A DNA stretch of 64,000 bases from NCEH01 sp043195095 (GCF_043195095.1 NZ_JBAFWN010000012.1); one strand, 5' to 3'. Positions 35,683-45,464 are shown, counted from the first letter of the stretch. A program made the numbers and translations. Notes: generated by a model from the sequence alone, not told the origin.

Positions 35683-36944
35683 GCGTCCTGCGCACCACCC
35701 TCGACAACGGAATCACCGTTCTTTCCGATCCCATGCCGCATCTCGGCACGGTCTCGCTCGGCATCTGGGTCGGGGCGGGCGCGCGGGACGAGCAGGAGAA
35801 CGAGCACGGCATCTCCCATTTGCTCGAGCACATGGCGTTCAAGGGCACGCGGCGGCGCTCCGCCCGCCGCATCGCCGAGGAAATCGAGCAGGTGGGCGGC
35901 GACATCAATGCCGCCACCTCGGTCGAGCACACCTCTTACAACGTGCGCGTGCTGGGCGAGGATCTCGGGCTCGGGCTCGACATCCTCTCCGATATTCTCA
36001 CCGAGCCGGCCTTTGCCCCGGACGAGCTGGTGCGCGAGCAGAATGTGATCGTGCAGGAAATCGGCGCGGTGCAGGACACCCCCGACGACCTGGTGTTCGA
36101 CCTGTTCCAGGAGCGGGCGTTCCCGGAGCAGGCGATCGGGCGGTCCATTCTCGGTACGCCGGAAACGGTGCGCGGCTTCAATCCCGCCGGGCTTGGCGCC
36201 TATCTGGAGCGCAGCTATCGCGGCCCGCGCATGGTGGTGTCCGCTGCCGGTGCCGTGGATCACGATCATCTGGTGCGCGAGGCCAGCACGCGGCTGCGCG
36301 CCATCGGCCCGGGGCAGAAGCCGGCGACGCCGCTTGCCGCTTATGGCGGGGGAACGGTGCTCACGCCGCGCGATCTGGAGCAGGTCCACATCGTGCTGGG
36401 GCTCGAGGGACGGTCCTACACCGACCCCGGCTATCACGCGCTGCAAGTGCTGACGAACGTGCTCGGCGGCGGCATGTCCTCGCGCCTGTTCCAGGAAGTG
36501 CGCGAGACGCGGGGCCTGTGCTATTCGATCTACGCCTTTCACTGGGCCTATGCGGACACCGGCCTGTTCGGCATTTATGCGGGCACGGACCAGGGCGATG
36601 TCGGCGAATTGACCGATGTGGTCATCGACCAGTTGCTTGCCCTCGCCGAGGGCGCCAGCGAAGTGGAAGTGAACCGCGCCAAGGCGCAGATGAAAGTGGG
36701 CGTCCTGACCGCGCAGGAAAGCTCCGGCGCGCGGGCCGATCAGGCGGCGCGGCAGATCCTCGGGTTCGACCGGATCATTCCGGTGGAGGAAATCGTCGCC
36801 AAGGTCGAAGCCGTCACGGTGGAGAGCGTGCGCGCCAGCGCGCGGGATCTGCTGGCCCACGCGCGCCCCACCTTGTCGGCGATCGGGCCGGGAAAGGGGC
36901 TTGAACCAGCGGCGCGGGTTGTGGAACGTTTGATGTCGCGGTGA
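35679..36944 (+). CDS. M16 family zinc peptidase (processing-peptidase-like)
   Basis: A 421-residue insulinase/mitochondrial-processing-peptidase-type protein. The inverted zinc motif HLLEH has a downstream Glu in the EHTSYNVRVLGEDL region. The C-terminal half contains the GGGMSSRLFQEVRE segment typical of active subunits. It is probably cytoplasmic or periplasm-facing; no clear signal peptide is visible. It is coupled to thrC by a four-base overlap and followed by a GNAT gene, an order common in Rhizobiales. Confidence 0.92.
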   Translation: MSVLRTTLDNGITVLSDPMPHLGTVSLGIWVGAGARDEQENEHGISHLLEHMAFKGTRRRSARRIAEEIEQVGGDINAATSVEHTSYNVRVLGEDLGLGLDILSDILTEPAFAPDELVREQNVIVQEIGAVQDTPDDLVFDLFQERAFPEQAIGRSILGTPETVRGFNPAGLGAYLERSYRGPRMVVSAAGAVDHDHLVREASTRLRAIGPGQKPATPLAAYGGGTVLTPRDLEQVHIVLGLEGRSYTDPGYHALQVLTNVLGGGMSSRLFQEVRETRGLCYSIYAFHWAYADTGLFGIYAGTDQGDVGELTDVVIDQLLALAEGASEVEVNRAKAQMKVGVLTAQESSGARADQAARQILGFDRIIPVEEIVAKVEAVTVESVRASARDLLAHARPTLSAIGPGKGLEPAARVVERLMSR

Positions 36945-36977
36945 CGCACATCTGTCCTCGCGGTGGCGGACCGGCGC

Positions 36978-37655
36978 ATGTGGTTGTTCAGTTCAGTCTT
37001 CGAGCAAAGCGTGTTGCATGCCATCATGGGCGAAGGCGTCTATCTGCGTGTGCCCCAGATGAAGGACTTTGCGAGCTGGCAGGCCCTGCGGGAGGAAAGC
37101 CGTGATTTCCTCACCCCGTGGGAGCCGCTCTGGCCCGTGGACGATCTCACCAAGGGGGCCTTTCGCCGCCGTCTGCGGCATTACGCGCGCGATATGCAGC
37201 GCGACGAAGCCTATCCGCTGTTCATCTTCCGGGCGACCGACCATTGTCTCGTCGGCGGGCTCACCTTGTCGAACGTGCGGCGCGGCGTGTGCCAGGCCGC
37301 CAGCCTCGGCTATTGGATGGGCGTGCGCCATGCGGGGCAGGGCTATATGACGGCGGCCGTCGCCGCCCTGATCCCGGTCGCATACGACGTGCTGCACCTG
37401 CGCCGCATCGAGGCTGCGTGCATGACCAATAATGTCGCCTCGATCAAGCTGCTGCGGAAACTCGGGTTCGTCTCCGAGGGGTTCGCGCGCGAATATCTCT
37501 GCATCAACGGCACCTGGGAAGATCATTTCCTGTTCGCGCGCCTGCGAAGCGATGGCGCGGAGCCCAGGCCGGCCCAGGAGGCGCCGTTCGCACCGCGCCA
37601 TGAACCCGCCCCCGCGAGCCGATCCCCGGCCTCCGACATGCCGGTGGAAGGATAA
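36978..37655 (+). CDS. GNAT family N-acetyltransferase, RimJ-like
   Basis: A 225-residue protein with a GNAT domain (about 20-180). The acetyl-CoA loop reads YWMGVRHAGQGYMTAAV and ends LRRIEAACMTNNVASIKLLRKLGF, as in ribosomal-protein-alanine acetyltransferases. The Pro/Ala-rich tail (about 185-225) is unconserved. The ATG at 36978 is chosen; a GTG at 36963 would add five residues. It ends two bases before the stop of the convergent AsmA-like gene. Confidence 0.87.
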   Translation: MWLFSSVFEQSVLHAIMGEGVYLRVPQMKDFASWQALREESRDFLTPWEPLWPVDDLTKGAFRRRLRHYARDMQRDEAYPLFIFRATDHCLVGGLTLSNVRRGVCQAASLGYWMGVRHAGQGYMTAAVAALIPVAYDVLHLRRIEAACMTNNVASIKLLRKLGFVSEGFAREYLCINGTWEDHFLFARLRSDGAEPRPAQEAPFAPRHEPAPASRSPASDMPVEG

Positions 37656-37657
37656 GG

Positions 37658-39652
37658 TCAGTTCGCCGGGAGGGTGGCGGACGAAGGCTTCGCCAATTGC
37701 TCGATGACCGAGCGCACGGCCGCTTCGCCCGAACCGCGCGCGCGCACCGCATCGAGCAAGGGCTGGGCCGCCCCTGACCGGCGGATGAGGCTCTGCGGGT
37801 CGATCATCACATTGGGGCTGGTCCAGGGGCCTTGGACCAGGAACGGCAGATCGAACGCGAGCTTGTCGCCGCTGCCGCCGGCCGCGGGCATCAGCCCGGC
37901 CTTCCCATGCAGATCCAGGTCACGCAGGATGATCGAGACGGTCCCGCTGACATTGACCCGCACCTGCTTGGCCTCGAGGCGCCCTTCATCCACATTGGCC
38001 ATGCCATTGGCGATCGTCAGCTTCGCTGAAAGCGCGTCATAGGCGGTGCGGCCGCCGCGCAGGTCGCCGCCGGCCGAAAGTGGGCGCTGCTCGATGCGCT
38101 TGAGCGCCTGCGCCACATCCAGCCCGACCACGGCGCCCGCCTTGCCCGAGAGGGCGACGCGGCCATGCAGGCTCTGGGCGATCTTGAACACGCTCTCCCC
38201 GGATCCTTCCAGCAGCAGCTGAAGATCGCCCTTGCCTTCCAGCTTGCGCAGGCCGGCGAGATCGTCGAGCGCCTGGTCCAGCGCGACATCCATGGCATCG
38301 CCCTCGAGATGGACCAGGATGCCCTCGGCGCCATCAGGACGGGGGGCGAGGGTCAGGGAGGCGCGCACCGCACCGCCCCAGGCCTGGACATTGCCCAGCG
38401 CGAGAACCAGACGGCCCGCGCGCAAGGTGGCGCTGGTGGCGACGCGCTCGAATGTCCGGTCGTCGGCGCGCACGGTCCCGGCGGAGAGCCGCAGGTCCAC
38501 ATCCACCGCTTTCAGGCCGTTTGTGGAGAGCGTGCCGCGATCCCAGCCCGTGCCGCTCTCATCCGTCAGGACCAGCCGTCCGTAAGGGGTCACGTTCAGG
38601 CTGTCGGCGGCGAATGTGCCCTGCACCGAGGGACGGGGCCCGTCGAGCTTGACGGAGAGCGCTCCTTCGCTGCGATTGCCGTCCAGTTCCGCATTGGCGG
38701 GCGTCAGGGAGATTTCGCGCGGATTGGCGGACACCTTGCCGGAAAAGGAAAAGCGCCCGAACCCGCCGGAGGTGGGCGTCGGCAGCTCGACCCAGTCGAG
38801 CAGGCCGCGCAGGGCGCTCGTCTCGCCGGAGGCGTCGCCCAGCAGGCTCGGGGTGTCCCCGCCGGAGGCCAGGCCGCGGAAGCGCAGCCAGGAGGTTCCG
38901 GTGGAGAGATCCACCCGGCTTTCGCTTGCACGACCGGCGAGAAAGGCCGCAGCGTCGGCGATCGCGATGCGGCCTTCGACCTGCCGGTCCCGCCAGGTGA
39001 AGCCCAGCGTCAGCGCGAGCGCCGTGCCGGAGGAGCGGTCGAGCGAGGCATCTATGTCGCTGATCAATTCCTGCGTGAGGCCCTCGGGGCTGCGCATCGC
39101 GATCGTGCCGCCACGCAGGCGCAGTTCGGGAACGTCGACGTCTCCCACCAGCGGGCCGAGGCGCAGCGCGCGGGGCAGGTGCTTGCCGGTCATGAGCAGG
39201 GTGGGGCGCAGCAGCGTGATGTCCGCCACTTCCATCTGCCCGAGCAGCAGCGGCAGCAGGCGCAGACGCGCCACCGCGCCTTCGGCATCGAACACCGCGC
39301 CGTCGCCGAGGGCCACCGCGAACTTGCCGAGGATCAGGCGCGGCGACGGCAGGAGGGCAACTCCCGGCGCCTCCGCATTCGGGTCCGCGTCGGCGTCGGC
39401 ATCCGCGATCCGAGCCACCCCTCCAGTTGCGCGCAACAGGGCTTCATCCGCCAGGCGCCGCACTTCATGGGCCGGCACCAGGGCGGGAACGAGGACCATT
39501 GCGGCGACGCAGACGGCTGCGAGCACACATGCGGTCGCGGCCAGAATCAACATCAACCGCCGGGCCGTTGCACCGAAAATCACCACGTATTCATCCGGTC
39601 TTCGGGTTTGGGTCTGGGCTCGTGCCGCACCGAGCCGAAAAGCTTCTATCAC
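37658..39652 (-). CDS. AsmA-like protein
   Basis: About 664 residues with one N-terminal membrane helix (about 34-57), then a long beta-rich AsmA-type region and the AsmA C-terminal segment (about 480-630, GKAGAVVGLDVAQALKRI). AsmA/YhdP-like proteins bridge the periplasm and help move phospholipid to the outer membrane, which fits the Mla genes elsewhere in the window. A short Asp-Ala repeat (DADADAD) lies near residue 84-90. The start is uncertain: GTG 39652 is the longest, and GTG 39583 or ATG 39553 lie nearer the helix. Confidence 0.8.
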   Translation of the reverse strand: MIEAFRLGAARAQTQTRRPDEYVVIFGATARRLMLILAATACVLAAVCVAAMVLVPALVPAHEVRRLADEALLRATGGVARIADADADADPNAEAPGVALLPSPRLILGKFAVALGDGAVFDAEGAVARLRLLPLLLGQMEVADITLLRPTLLMTGKHLPRALRLGPLVGDVDVPELRLRGGTIAMRSPEGLTQELISDIDASLDRSSGTALALTLGFTWRDRQVEGRIAIADAAAFLAGRASESRVDLSTGTSWLRFRGLASGGDTPSLLGDASGETSALRGLLDWVELPTPTSGGFGRFSFSGKVSANPREISLTPANAELDGNRSEGALSVKLDGPRPSVQGTFAADSLNVTPYGRLVLTDESGTGWDRGTLSTNGLKAVDVDLRLSAGTVRADDRTFERVATSATLRAGRLVLALGNVQAWGGAVRASLTLAPRPDGAEGILVHLEGDAMDVALDQALDDLAGLRKLEGKGDLQLLLEGSGESVFKIAQSLHGRVALSGKAGAVVGLDVAQALKRIEQRPLSAGGDLRGGRTAYDALSAKLTIANGMANVDEGRLEAKQVRVNVSGTVSIILRDLDLHGKAGLMPAAGGSGDKLAFDLPFLVQGPWTSPNVMIDPQSLIRRSGAAQPLLDAVRARGSGEAAVRSVIEQLAKPSSATLPAN

Positions 39653-39804
39653 TTCTCCCAGGGAGCTGGGACATTCTTCGGGGTCTGTGTCGGTTTGATG
39701 GCTGCACAGCCCGATGCACCCGCTAGCAGATGGCTTATCCAGGGGCTATGTCTAGGCAGCATCCAACTGCCGTGGCACGCGGCGGCACATTCAGGGAGGG
39801 CATC

Positions 39805-41766
39805 GTGACTCAACGGGAACACATGCTGTGGAAACCGGATGCCGAGCGCATCGCTCGCACCCATGTCACGGCGCTGATCGGCGCGGTCAACAGCAAGCAC
39901 GGCCAGTCTCTTGCGTCCTATGCCGACCTCCACGCCTGGACCATCGCCAACCCGGCCGATTTCTGGGACATGGTGTGGGACGACTGCGCCGTGATCGGCG
40001 AAAAGGGTGTCCAGCGCCTTGTCGACGGCGACAAGATGCCGGGCGCGCAATTCTTCCCCGATGCCAAGCTGAATTTCGCCGAAAACCTGCTGCGCAAGCA
40101 TGGTGGCGAGACCGCGATTGTATTCCGCGGCGAGGACAAGGTGAAGAAGCGCCTGTCCTTTGATGAATTGCACGCCCTGACCTCGCGCATCCAGCAGGCG
40201 CTGAAGGCGGAAGGCGTCGGCGTGGGCGACCGGGTCGCGGCGATGATGCCCAACATGCCGGAAACGGTGGCCATCATGCTCGCCGTCACCTCGCTCGGCG
40301 CGATCTTCTCCTCCTGTTCTCCCGATTTCGGCGAGCGTGGCGTCTTGGATCGGTTCGGCCAGATCGAGCCCAAGGTGTTCTTCGCCTGCGACGGTTATTG
40401 GTACAACGGCAAGCGGGTCGATATCGGCGACAAGCTGGTGCAGGTGGCGGCCGGGCTGCCCACCGCCCAGAAGGTCGTCATCGTGCCCTATCTGGACTGC
40501 GCCGACGAGGTGGCCGCCAAGCTGCCGCGCGCCACCAGCTTCCCCGCCTTCATCGCGCCGTTCACGGCGGCTGCGGTCACGTTCGAGCGGGTGCCGTTCA
40601 ACCACCCCGTGTACATTGCCTTCTCCTCCGGCACGACGGGCGTGCCAAAGTGCATCGTCCACGGGGTCGGCGGGACCTTGCTCCAGCACCTCAAGGAGCA
40701 CCGCTATCAGTGCGATTCGAACGCCGGTGACCGGCTGTTCTATTTCAGCACCTGCGGCTGGATGATGTGGAACTGGCTCGTATCCGGACTCGGCATCGGC
40801 GCGACCCTGTGCCTGTTCGATGGTTCTCCCTTCGCCCCGACGCCCCAGGTGCTGTTCGATTATGCCCAGGACGAGAAGTTCACGCTGTTCGGCACCTCGG
40901 CCAAATATATCGATTCGCTGCACAAGGAGGGGATCCGCCCCTGCGACACCCACGACCTCTCGTCGGTGAAGCTGATCACCTCCACGGGCTCGCCGCTGGC
41001 GCCCGAGGGCTTCGAATACGTCTATGAGGCCATCAAGAAGGACGTGCATCTCGCCTCCATCTCCGGCGGCACGGACATCATCTCTTGCTTCGTGCTGGGC
41101 GATCCCACTGCGCCCGTGTGGGCCGGCGAGATCCAGGCGGCGGGCCTCGGCATGGCGGTGGACGTGTGGTCGGAAGAGGGCGTTCCGGTGCGCCAGGAGC
41201 GTGGCGAGCTGGTCTGCACCAAGCCCTTCCCCTCCATGCCCGTGAAGTTCTGGAACGACCCGGAGGGCGCGAAGTATCACGCCGCCTATTTCGAGCGCTT
41301 TCCGAACATCTGGTGCCATGGCGATTTCGCCATGTGGACAGAGCACGGCGGCATCATCATCCTCGGCCGCTCGGACGCCACGCTGAACCCGCAGGGCGTG
41401 CGCATCGGCACGGCGGAAATCTATGCCCAGGTGGAGCAGATCCCCGAGGTGATGGAATCGGTCGCCATCGGCCAGGACTGGGACAATGACGTGCGCGTGG
41501 TGCTGTTCGTGCGGCTGCGCGAGGGCATCAAGCTGGACGATGCCCTGATCGCCCGCATCAAGGGCCAGATCCGCACCGGCGCCAGCCCGCGCCATGTGCC
41601 CGCCAAGGTGGTGCAGGTGGACGATATTCCCCGCACGCGCTCGGGCAAGATCACCGAGCTTGCGGTGCGCGAGATCGTCCACGGGCGTCCGGTGAAGAAC
41701 ACCGACGCGCTCGCGAACCCCGAGGCCCTGTTCCAGTATCAGGACCTGCAAAGCCTGCGCAGCTGA
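39805..41766 (+). CDS. aacS: Acetoacetate-CoA ligase
   Basis: A 653-residue acyl-adenylate-forming enzyme with SSGTTGVPKCI (AMP-binding P-loop), GRSDATLNPQGVRIG and the C-terminal lysine region PRTRSGKITELAV. Length and sequence fit acetoacetyl-CoA synthetase, which activates acetoacetate and links PHB turnover or ketone use to acetyl-CoA. The GTG at 39805 has GGGAGGG four bases upstream and restores the usual family N-terminus (LWKPDAERIA); an upstream ATG would add 25 residues. The two phasin genes in the window support active PHB metabolism. Confidence 0.94.
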   Translation: MTQREHMLWKPDAERIARTHVTALIGAVNSKHGQSLASYADLHAWTIANPADFWDMVWDDCAVIGEKGVQRLVDGDKMPGAQFFPDAKLNFAENLLRKHGGETAIVFRGEDKVKKRLSFDELHALTSRIQQALKAEGVGVGDRVAAMMPNMPETVAIMLAVTSLGAIFSSCSPDFGERGVLDRFGQIEPKVFFACDGYWYNGKRVDIGDKLVQVAAGLPTAQKVVIVPYLDCADEVAAKLPRATSFPAFIAPFTAAAVTFERVPFNHPVYIAFSSGTTGVPKCIVHGVGGTLLQHLKEHRYQCDSNAGDRLFYFSTCGWMMWNWLVSGLGIGATLCLFDGSPFAPTPQVLFDYAQDEKFTLFGTSAKYIDSLHKEGIRPCDTHDLSSVKLITSTGSPLAPEGFEYVYEAIKKDVHLASISGGTDIISCFVLGDPTAPVWAGEIQAAGLGMAVDVWSEEGVPVRQERGELVCTKPFPSMPVKFWNDPEGAKYHAAYFERFPNIWCHGDFAMWTEHGGIIILGRSDATLNPQGVRIGTAEIYAQVEQIPEVMESVAIGQDWDNDVRVVLFVRLREGIKLDDALIARIKGQIRTGASPRHVPAKVVQVDDIPRTRSGKITELAVREIVHGRPVKNTDALANPEALFQYQDLQSLRS

Positions 41767-41801
41767 GCGCCTGTCGGCTGAAAGGCAGCGCAAGTTGAAA
41801 G

Positions 41802-41838
41802 AGAGGCGTGTCGTGGGTGATCCCCATGGCACGCCTCT
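41802..41838. terminator. Hairpin between convergent aacS and ferric permease genes
   Basis: AGAGGCGTG pairs perfectly with CACGCCTCT and an inner stem extends the hairpin with two wobble pairs. It lies 36 bases after aacS and 34 bases before the stop of the opposing permease gene. The T-tract is poor on both sides. Confidence 0.5.
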
Positions 41839-41871
41839 GTGTTTGAGATCGCCGAGCCGCTTCGGCCCTCC

Positions 41872-43620
41872 TCAGCGTGGATCGGCCGCCGGGCTCGGGC
41901 TCGCGGGGCTGCGGCTGGTGGAGGTCGGGACGCCGGCCCGCGAAACCCGCGCCAGCAGGATCACGGGCGCCAGTCCCACCAGCACGATCAGCAAGGCCGC
42001 CAGTGCTCCGTCCTCGTAGGTACTGCGGGCGGCTTCCGCATAGATGTGGGTCGCCAGCGTCTCGACCCCGAGCGGGCGCAGCAGCAGCGTCGCGGGCAGT
42101 TCCTTCATGCCGTCCACGAACACCATGAGGGCGGCGGTGGCCAGCGCCGGGCGCAGCAGCGGCAGATGGATGCGCCGCACGGTTGCCCGCTGCGAGCAGC
42201 CAAGGCTGCGCGCGGCCATGTCGAGATGCAGCGAAAGCTTGGAATAGCCTGCCTCCAGCCCGCCGATGGGGATGGTGAGGAAGCGGATGGCATAGGCAAT
42301 CACCAGCGCTGCGCCGGAGCCCGAGAGCAGCAATCCGGTGGACACGCCGAACAGGGATGTCATCGCCCGGTTCACCGCATTGTCGAACCCGGCGAGCGGC
42401 GTCAGCAGGCCGATGGCGAGCACCGTTCCCGGCACCGCATAACCGAGGCCGCCGATGCGCGCGAACCACACCGCCAGCCGCGAACGCGTCAGCCGCTGGG
42501 CCATGGCGACCACGGATCCGAGCGCGAGCGCGACCAGCGTGCCCGAAAGGGCGAGCAGCGCGCTGTTGCGTGTTTCGACCAGGATGCTGCCGGAAAATCC
42601 GCTGAACTCGATGCGCTGCGCGGCGGCCGTCGCCAGATGCAGCACCGGCACCACGAAGCCCAGCAGGATCGGCACGCAGCAGAATGCGGTGGCGGCCAAC
42701 CCGGCGCCCCCGTTCAGCCGCAGCGGCGATTGGGGACGCGTGGATCCGGTGGCGACATAGCGCGCCCCCCGGCGTGCCCAGCGCTCGGTAAGGATGACCG
42801 CGAGCACGAGCACCAGCATCACCAAAGCGATCTGCGCCGCGCCGGGCAGGTTCGCCCGGTTCACCCAGGTGGTGTAGATCGAAACCGTCAGGGTGCGCAT
42901 GCCGAGGAATTCGGAAGCGCCGATATCGCCCAGCGTCTCAAGCAGAACCAGCGTGACGCCGGCGACGATGGCCGGGCGTGCCAGCGGCAGGGCGATGCGC
43001 AGGATCGTGCGCATGCGGCTTGCCCCGAGGGTGCGCGCCACTTCCAGCGCGGCCGCCGATTGCACGATGAAACTCGCGCGGGCGGAAAAATACACATAGG
43101 GGTACAGCACGCAGCTCAGCACGAAGATGCAGCCGCCCACCGAGCGCACATCCGGCAGATGCAGGCCGCGCGGGCTGGAAATGCCGAGCGCCCAGCGAAT
43201 CGCGCTCTGCACCGGGCCGAGCGGGTGCAACACGTCGAGATAGGAATAGGCGACGATATAGCTCGGCACGGCCAGCGGCAGCAGCAGGGCCCAGTCCAGC
43301 ACCTTGCGGCCGGGAAAATCGCAGGTCGCCACCAGCCAGGCGCATGGCACCGCCAGGAGAACGGTGGCGATGCCCACTCCCACCAGAAGAGCCAGCGTCT
43401 GCCCGAGGGCAAAAGGGAGCACCGATTCCACGAGGTGCGGCCATAGATCGCCGGACCCCTGCAACGCGATTTCGACCAGCGCGACCACCGGCAGCAGCAC
43501 GAAGCCGGCCACCGCCCCAGCCCCGATCAGAAGCCGGGACACCTTGGCGGTGCCCGACAGCTGAAGGGATTTACGGCCGGGCAGGGTCCCTGGTTTCTGC
43601 TCGAAGGTCGCGTCGCTCAC
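41872..43620 (-). CDS. fbpB: Ferric iron ABC transporter permease, FbpB-like (fused two-domain)
   Basis: A 582-residue membrane protein made of two permease modules (about 75-290 and 350-560), each with the EAA-type cytoplasmic loop. The first loop reads EVARTLGASRMRTILRIALPLARP and the second DMAARSLGCSQRATVRRIHLPLLRP. This fused form is typical of Fbp/Sfu iron permeases. The start is a GTG at 43620, 13 bases after the binding-protein gene. No matching ATPase gene is present in the block. Confidence 0.9.
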   Translation of the reverse strand: MSDATFEQKPGTLPGRKSLQLSGTAKVSRLLIGAGAVAGFVLLPVVALVEIALQGSGDLWPHLVESVLPFALGQTLALLVGVGIATVLLAVPCAWLVATCDFPGRKVLDWALLLPLAVPSYIVAYSYLDVLHPLGPVQSAIRWALGISSPRGLHLPDVRSVGGCIFVLSCVLYPYVYFSARASFIVQSAAALEVARTLGASRMRTILRIALPLARPAIVAGVTLVLLETLGDIGASEFLGMRTLTVSIYTTWVNRANLPGAAQIALVMLVLVLAVILTERWARRGARYVATGSTRPQSPLRLNGGAGLAATAFCCVPILLGFVVPVLHLATAAAQRIEFSGFSGSILVETRNSALLALSGTLVALALGSVVAMAQRLTRSRLAVWFARIGGLGYAVPGTVLAIGLLTPLAGFDNAVNRAMTSLFGVSTGLLLSGSGAALVIAYAIRFLTIPIGGLEAGYSKLSLHLDMAARSLGCSQRATVRRIHLPLLRPALATAALMVFVDGMKELPATLLLRPLGVETLATHIYAEAARSTYEDGALAALLIVLVGLAPVILLARVSRAGVPTSTSRSPASPSPAADPR

Positions 43621-43633
43621 GATCGTGCGGCGA

Positions 43634-44677
43634 TCAATTGTCGAAGCCGACCTTGTCGATCAGCTCGCTGGCCTTCTTGCGCGCCTTGGCGATGTCGACA
43701 AGCGAGATGGAATCGACCTTCAGCGGCCCGAGCGCGCCGATGATGGGGTCGACCTTGGCATCGGCCAGGATCGGATATTCCATGTTCTGCTGGGCATAGA
43801 TGTGCTGCGTGTCAGGCGAGACGGCGAATTCCAGCAGCTTGATGGCGTTGGCCTTGTTGGGCGCGTTCTTCGCCACCGCCGCGCCAGAGACGTTCACATG
43901 TGTGCCGCCGCCCTCGAAGGTGGGCAGCACCACGTCGATGCCATCGCCCCACTTCTTCTGGTCCGGCCCGCCCTTGCCTGAGCGCATGAGCCCGACGTAA
44001 TAGGAATTACCGACAGCGATGTCGCAGATGCCGCCGAGGATGTCGCGCGCGCCCTCGCGGTCGCCGCCGGTGGCCTTGCGGGCGAGATTGGCCTTGAGGC
44101 CGCGCAGCCATTCTTCGGTCTTCGCCTCGCCGTGATGCACGATATAAGCGGCGGTCAGGGCGACATTATATGGGTGCTGGCCCGAGCGGATGCAGACCTT
44201 GCCCTTCCATTTGGGATCGGCCAGATCCTCATAATGGAAGTTGGCCAGCTTCACGTCCTTCGCCTCATAGACCAGGCGGGCGCGCATGGAGAGGGCGTAC
44301 CAGTTTCCCGCCGGATCGCGCAGATTGGCGGGCACGGCGGCGGTGAGGGTCGCGGTTTCCACCGGCTGGGTTACGCCGGCGTCCACCACGTCCAGCAAAT
44401 TGCCCACGTCGACGGTCATCAGCACATCGGCGGGTGAGGCGGCGCCTTCAGCCTTCACGCGCTCGGCCAGCCCGTCCTTCACGAACACGCTGTTGACCGT
44501 GATGCCAGTGGCCTTGGTGAAAGCGTCGAACAACGGGGCCGAAAGGCCGGGCTCACGGGTGGTATAGACATTCACCACCTCTTCCGCCGTCGCGGGCGCG
44601 GCGGACAGCATGGCCCAGCCACAGGCGGCGAGAAGAAGAGGGGAGCAAGCTTTCCCGGACCAAGTTTTCCTGGACAT
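43634..44677 (-). CDS. fbpA: Fe(3+) ABC transporter substrate-binding protein
   Basis: A 347-residue periplasmic binding protein with a signal peptide (ending PATAEE). VVNVYTTREPGL is the first strand, and the paired tyrosines in GNSYYVGLM bind ferric iron in this family. The ATG at 44677 is chosen because GAGG lies seven bases upstream; a GTG six bases earlier is too close to it. An ICE-like palindrome lies 110 bases upstream, beyond the bacterioferritin terminator, so the gene probably has its own iron-regulated promoter. Confidence 0.93.
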   Translation of the reverse strand: MSRKTWSGKACSPLLLAACGWAMLSAAPATAEEVVNVYTTREPGLSAPLFDAFTKATGITVNSVFVKDGLAERVKAEGAASPADVLMTVDVGNLLDVVDAGVTQPVETATLTAAVPANLRDPAGNWYALSMRARLVYEAKDVKLANFHYEDLADPKWKGKVCIRSGQHPYNVALTAAYIVHHGEAKTEEWLRGLKANLARKATGGDREGARDILGGICDIAVGNSYYVGLMRSGKGGPDQKKWGDGIDVVLPTFEGGGTHVNVSGAAVAKNAPNKANAIKLLEFAVSPDTQHIYAQQNMEYPILADAKVDPIIGALGPLKVDSISLVDIAKARKKASELIDKVGFDN

Positions 44678-44786
44678 CGACACGCCTCATCAAGCGATGC
44701 GGCAGCGGCACGCGCTGCCAATCTCAGCTTGATCGCTAACGCGCCCGGCTACGCAGCGTCAACGAAAGAGCGTGTGAAGACAAAAG

Positions 44787-44803
44787 GTTAGAGGATATCT
44801 AAA
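44787..44803 (-). promoter_or_regulatory. ICE/Irr-like box upstream of fbpA
   Basis: Plus strand TTAGAG-N4-TCTAAAC (44788-44804), an inverted repeat TTAGA-N5-TCTAA. It matches the iron control element type used by Irr in Rhizobiales and is the same pattern as the two boxes upstream of bfr and bfd. Confidence 0.7.
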
Positions 44804-44829
44804 CAAGATGTCGGCGGTCCGAAAAAGAA

Positions 44830-44855
44830 AAAGCCCGGCGCGATCGCCGGGCTTT
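44830..44855 (-). terminator. Rho-independent terminator after bacterioferritin
   Basis: AAAGCCCGGCG/CGCCGGGCTTT around CGAT. On the minus strand the stem is followed by a T-rich run, so it terminates bfr transcription 22 bases after the stop and separates it from fbpA. Confidence 0.88.
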
Positions 44856-44877
44856 GACACTTTGGGAAGCAAAAAGC

Positions 44878-45360
44878 TCAGTGCTCGTCGAGCTCGCCGA
44901 TGTGATGCTGCGCATAGAGCGGCAGGCCGAGCTTGGCGACGAGGTCGAGCTGGGTTTCGAGGAAGTCGATGTGGCCTTCCTCATCCGTCATCAGCTCTTC
45001 GAACAGGTCGCGGCTCGGGAAATCCTTTACGGAATGGCAGTAAGCCGCAGCTTCCTGATACAGGGCGCGGGCTTCCTGCTCGGCGGCGAGATCCGCGTCG
45101 AGAATTTCCTTCACGTCCTGGCCGATGCGCAGCGGGTCGAGCACCTGCAGGTTCGGGAAGCCGTCGAGGAACAGGATGCGGTCCACGAACTTGTCGGCGT
45201 GCACCATCTCTTCGATGGACTCGGCGCGCCACTTCTTGGCCAGGGCCTTGTAGCCCCAATTGTCGAGCATGCGGTAATGCAACCAGTACTGGTTGATCGC
45301 GGTGAGCTCCGAACGAAGGCCCCGGTTCAGATACTCGATGACCTTGGCATCACCCTTCAT
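44878..45360 (-). CDS. bfr: Bacterioferritin
   Basis: A 160-residue haem-containing ferritin. All di-iron ligands are present in standard numbering (E18, E51, H54, E94, E127, H130), together with the haem ligand M52. It stores iron as a 24-mer and takes up Fe(II) at the ferroxidase site. The ATG at 45360 has AAGGAG eight bases upstream and gives this exact numbering; the GTG at 45366 is too close to the ribosome site. An ICE-like box lies 53 bases upstream. Confidence 0.97.
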   Translation of the reverse strand: MKGDAKVIEYLNRGLRSELTAINQYWLHYRMLDNWGYKALAKKWRAESIEEMVHADKFVDRILFLDGFPNLQVLDPLRIGQDVKEILDADLAAEQEARALYQEAAAYCHSVKDFPSRDLFEELMTDEEGHIDFLETQLDLVAKLGLPLYAQHHIGELDEH

Positions 45361-45412
45361 GTCCACAACTCCTTAAAGCGGCGCCGCATGGGACCGTCTC
45401 ACTGGAAATATA

Positions 45413-45429
45413 GTTAGAGAAGTTCTAAA
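45413..45429 (-). promoter_or_regulatory. ICE/Irr-like box upstream of bfr
   Basis: Plus strand TTAGAG-AAGT-TCTAAAC (45414-45430), the best match of the three to the TTTAGAA/TTCTAAA iron control element. It sits in the 104-base gap between bfd and bfr, where a bfr promoter is expected. Confidence 0.75.
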
Positions 45430-45464
45430 CTAAGAGCAAGTCCGCGGCTACTCCGGGATTTCCC

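Noticed and set aside
39649..41832. A 727-codon open frame antisense to acetoacetate-CoA ligase
   Set aside because: The ligase has all family motifs and a good start; the antisense frame has no recognisable domain.
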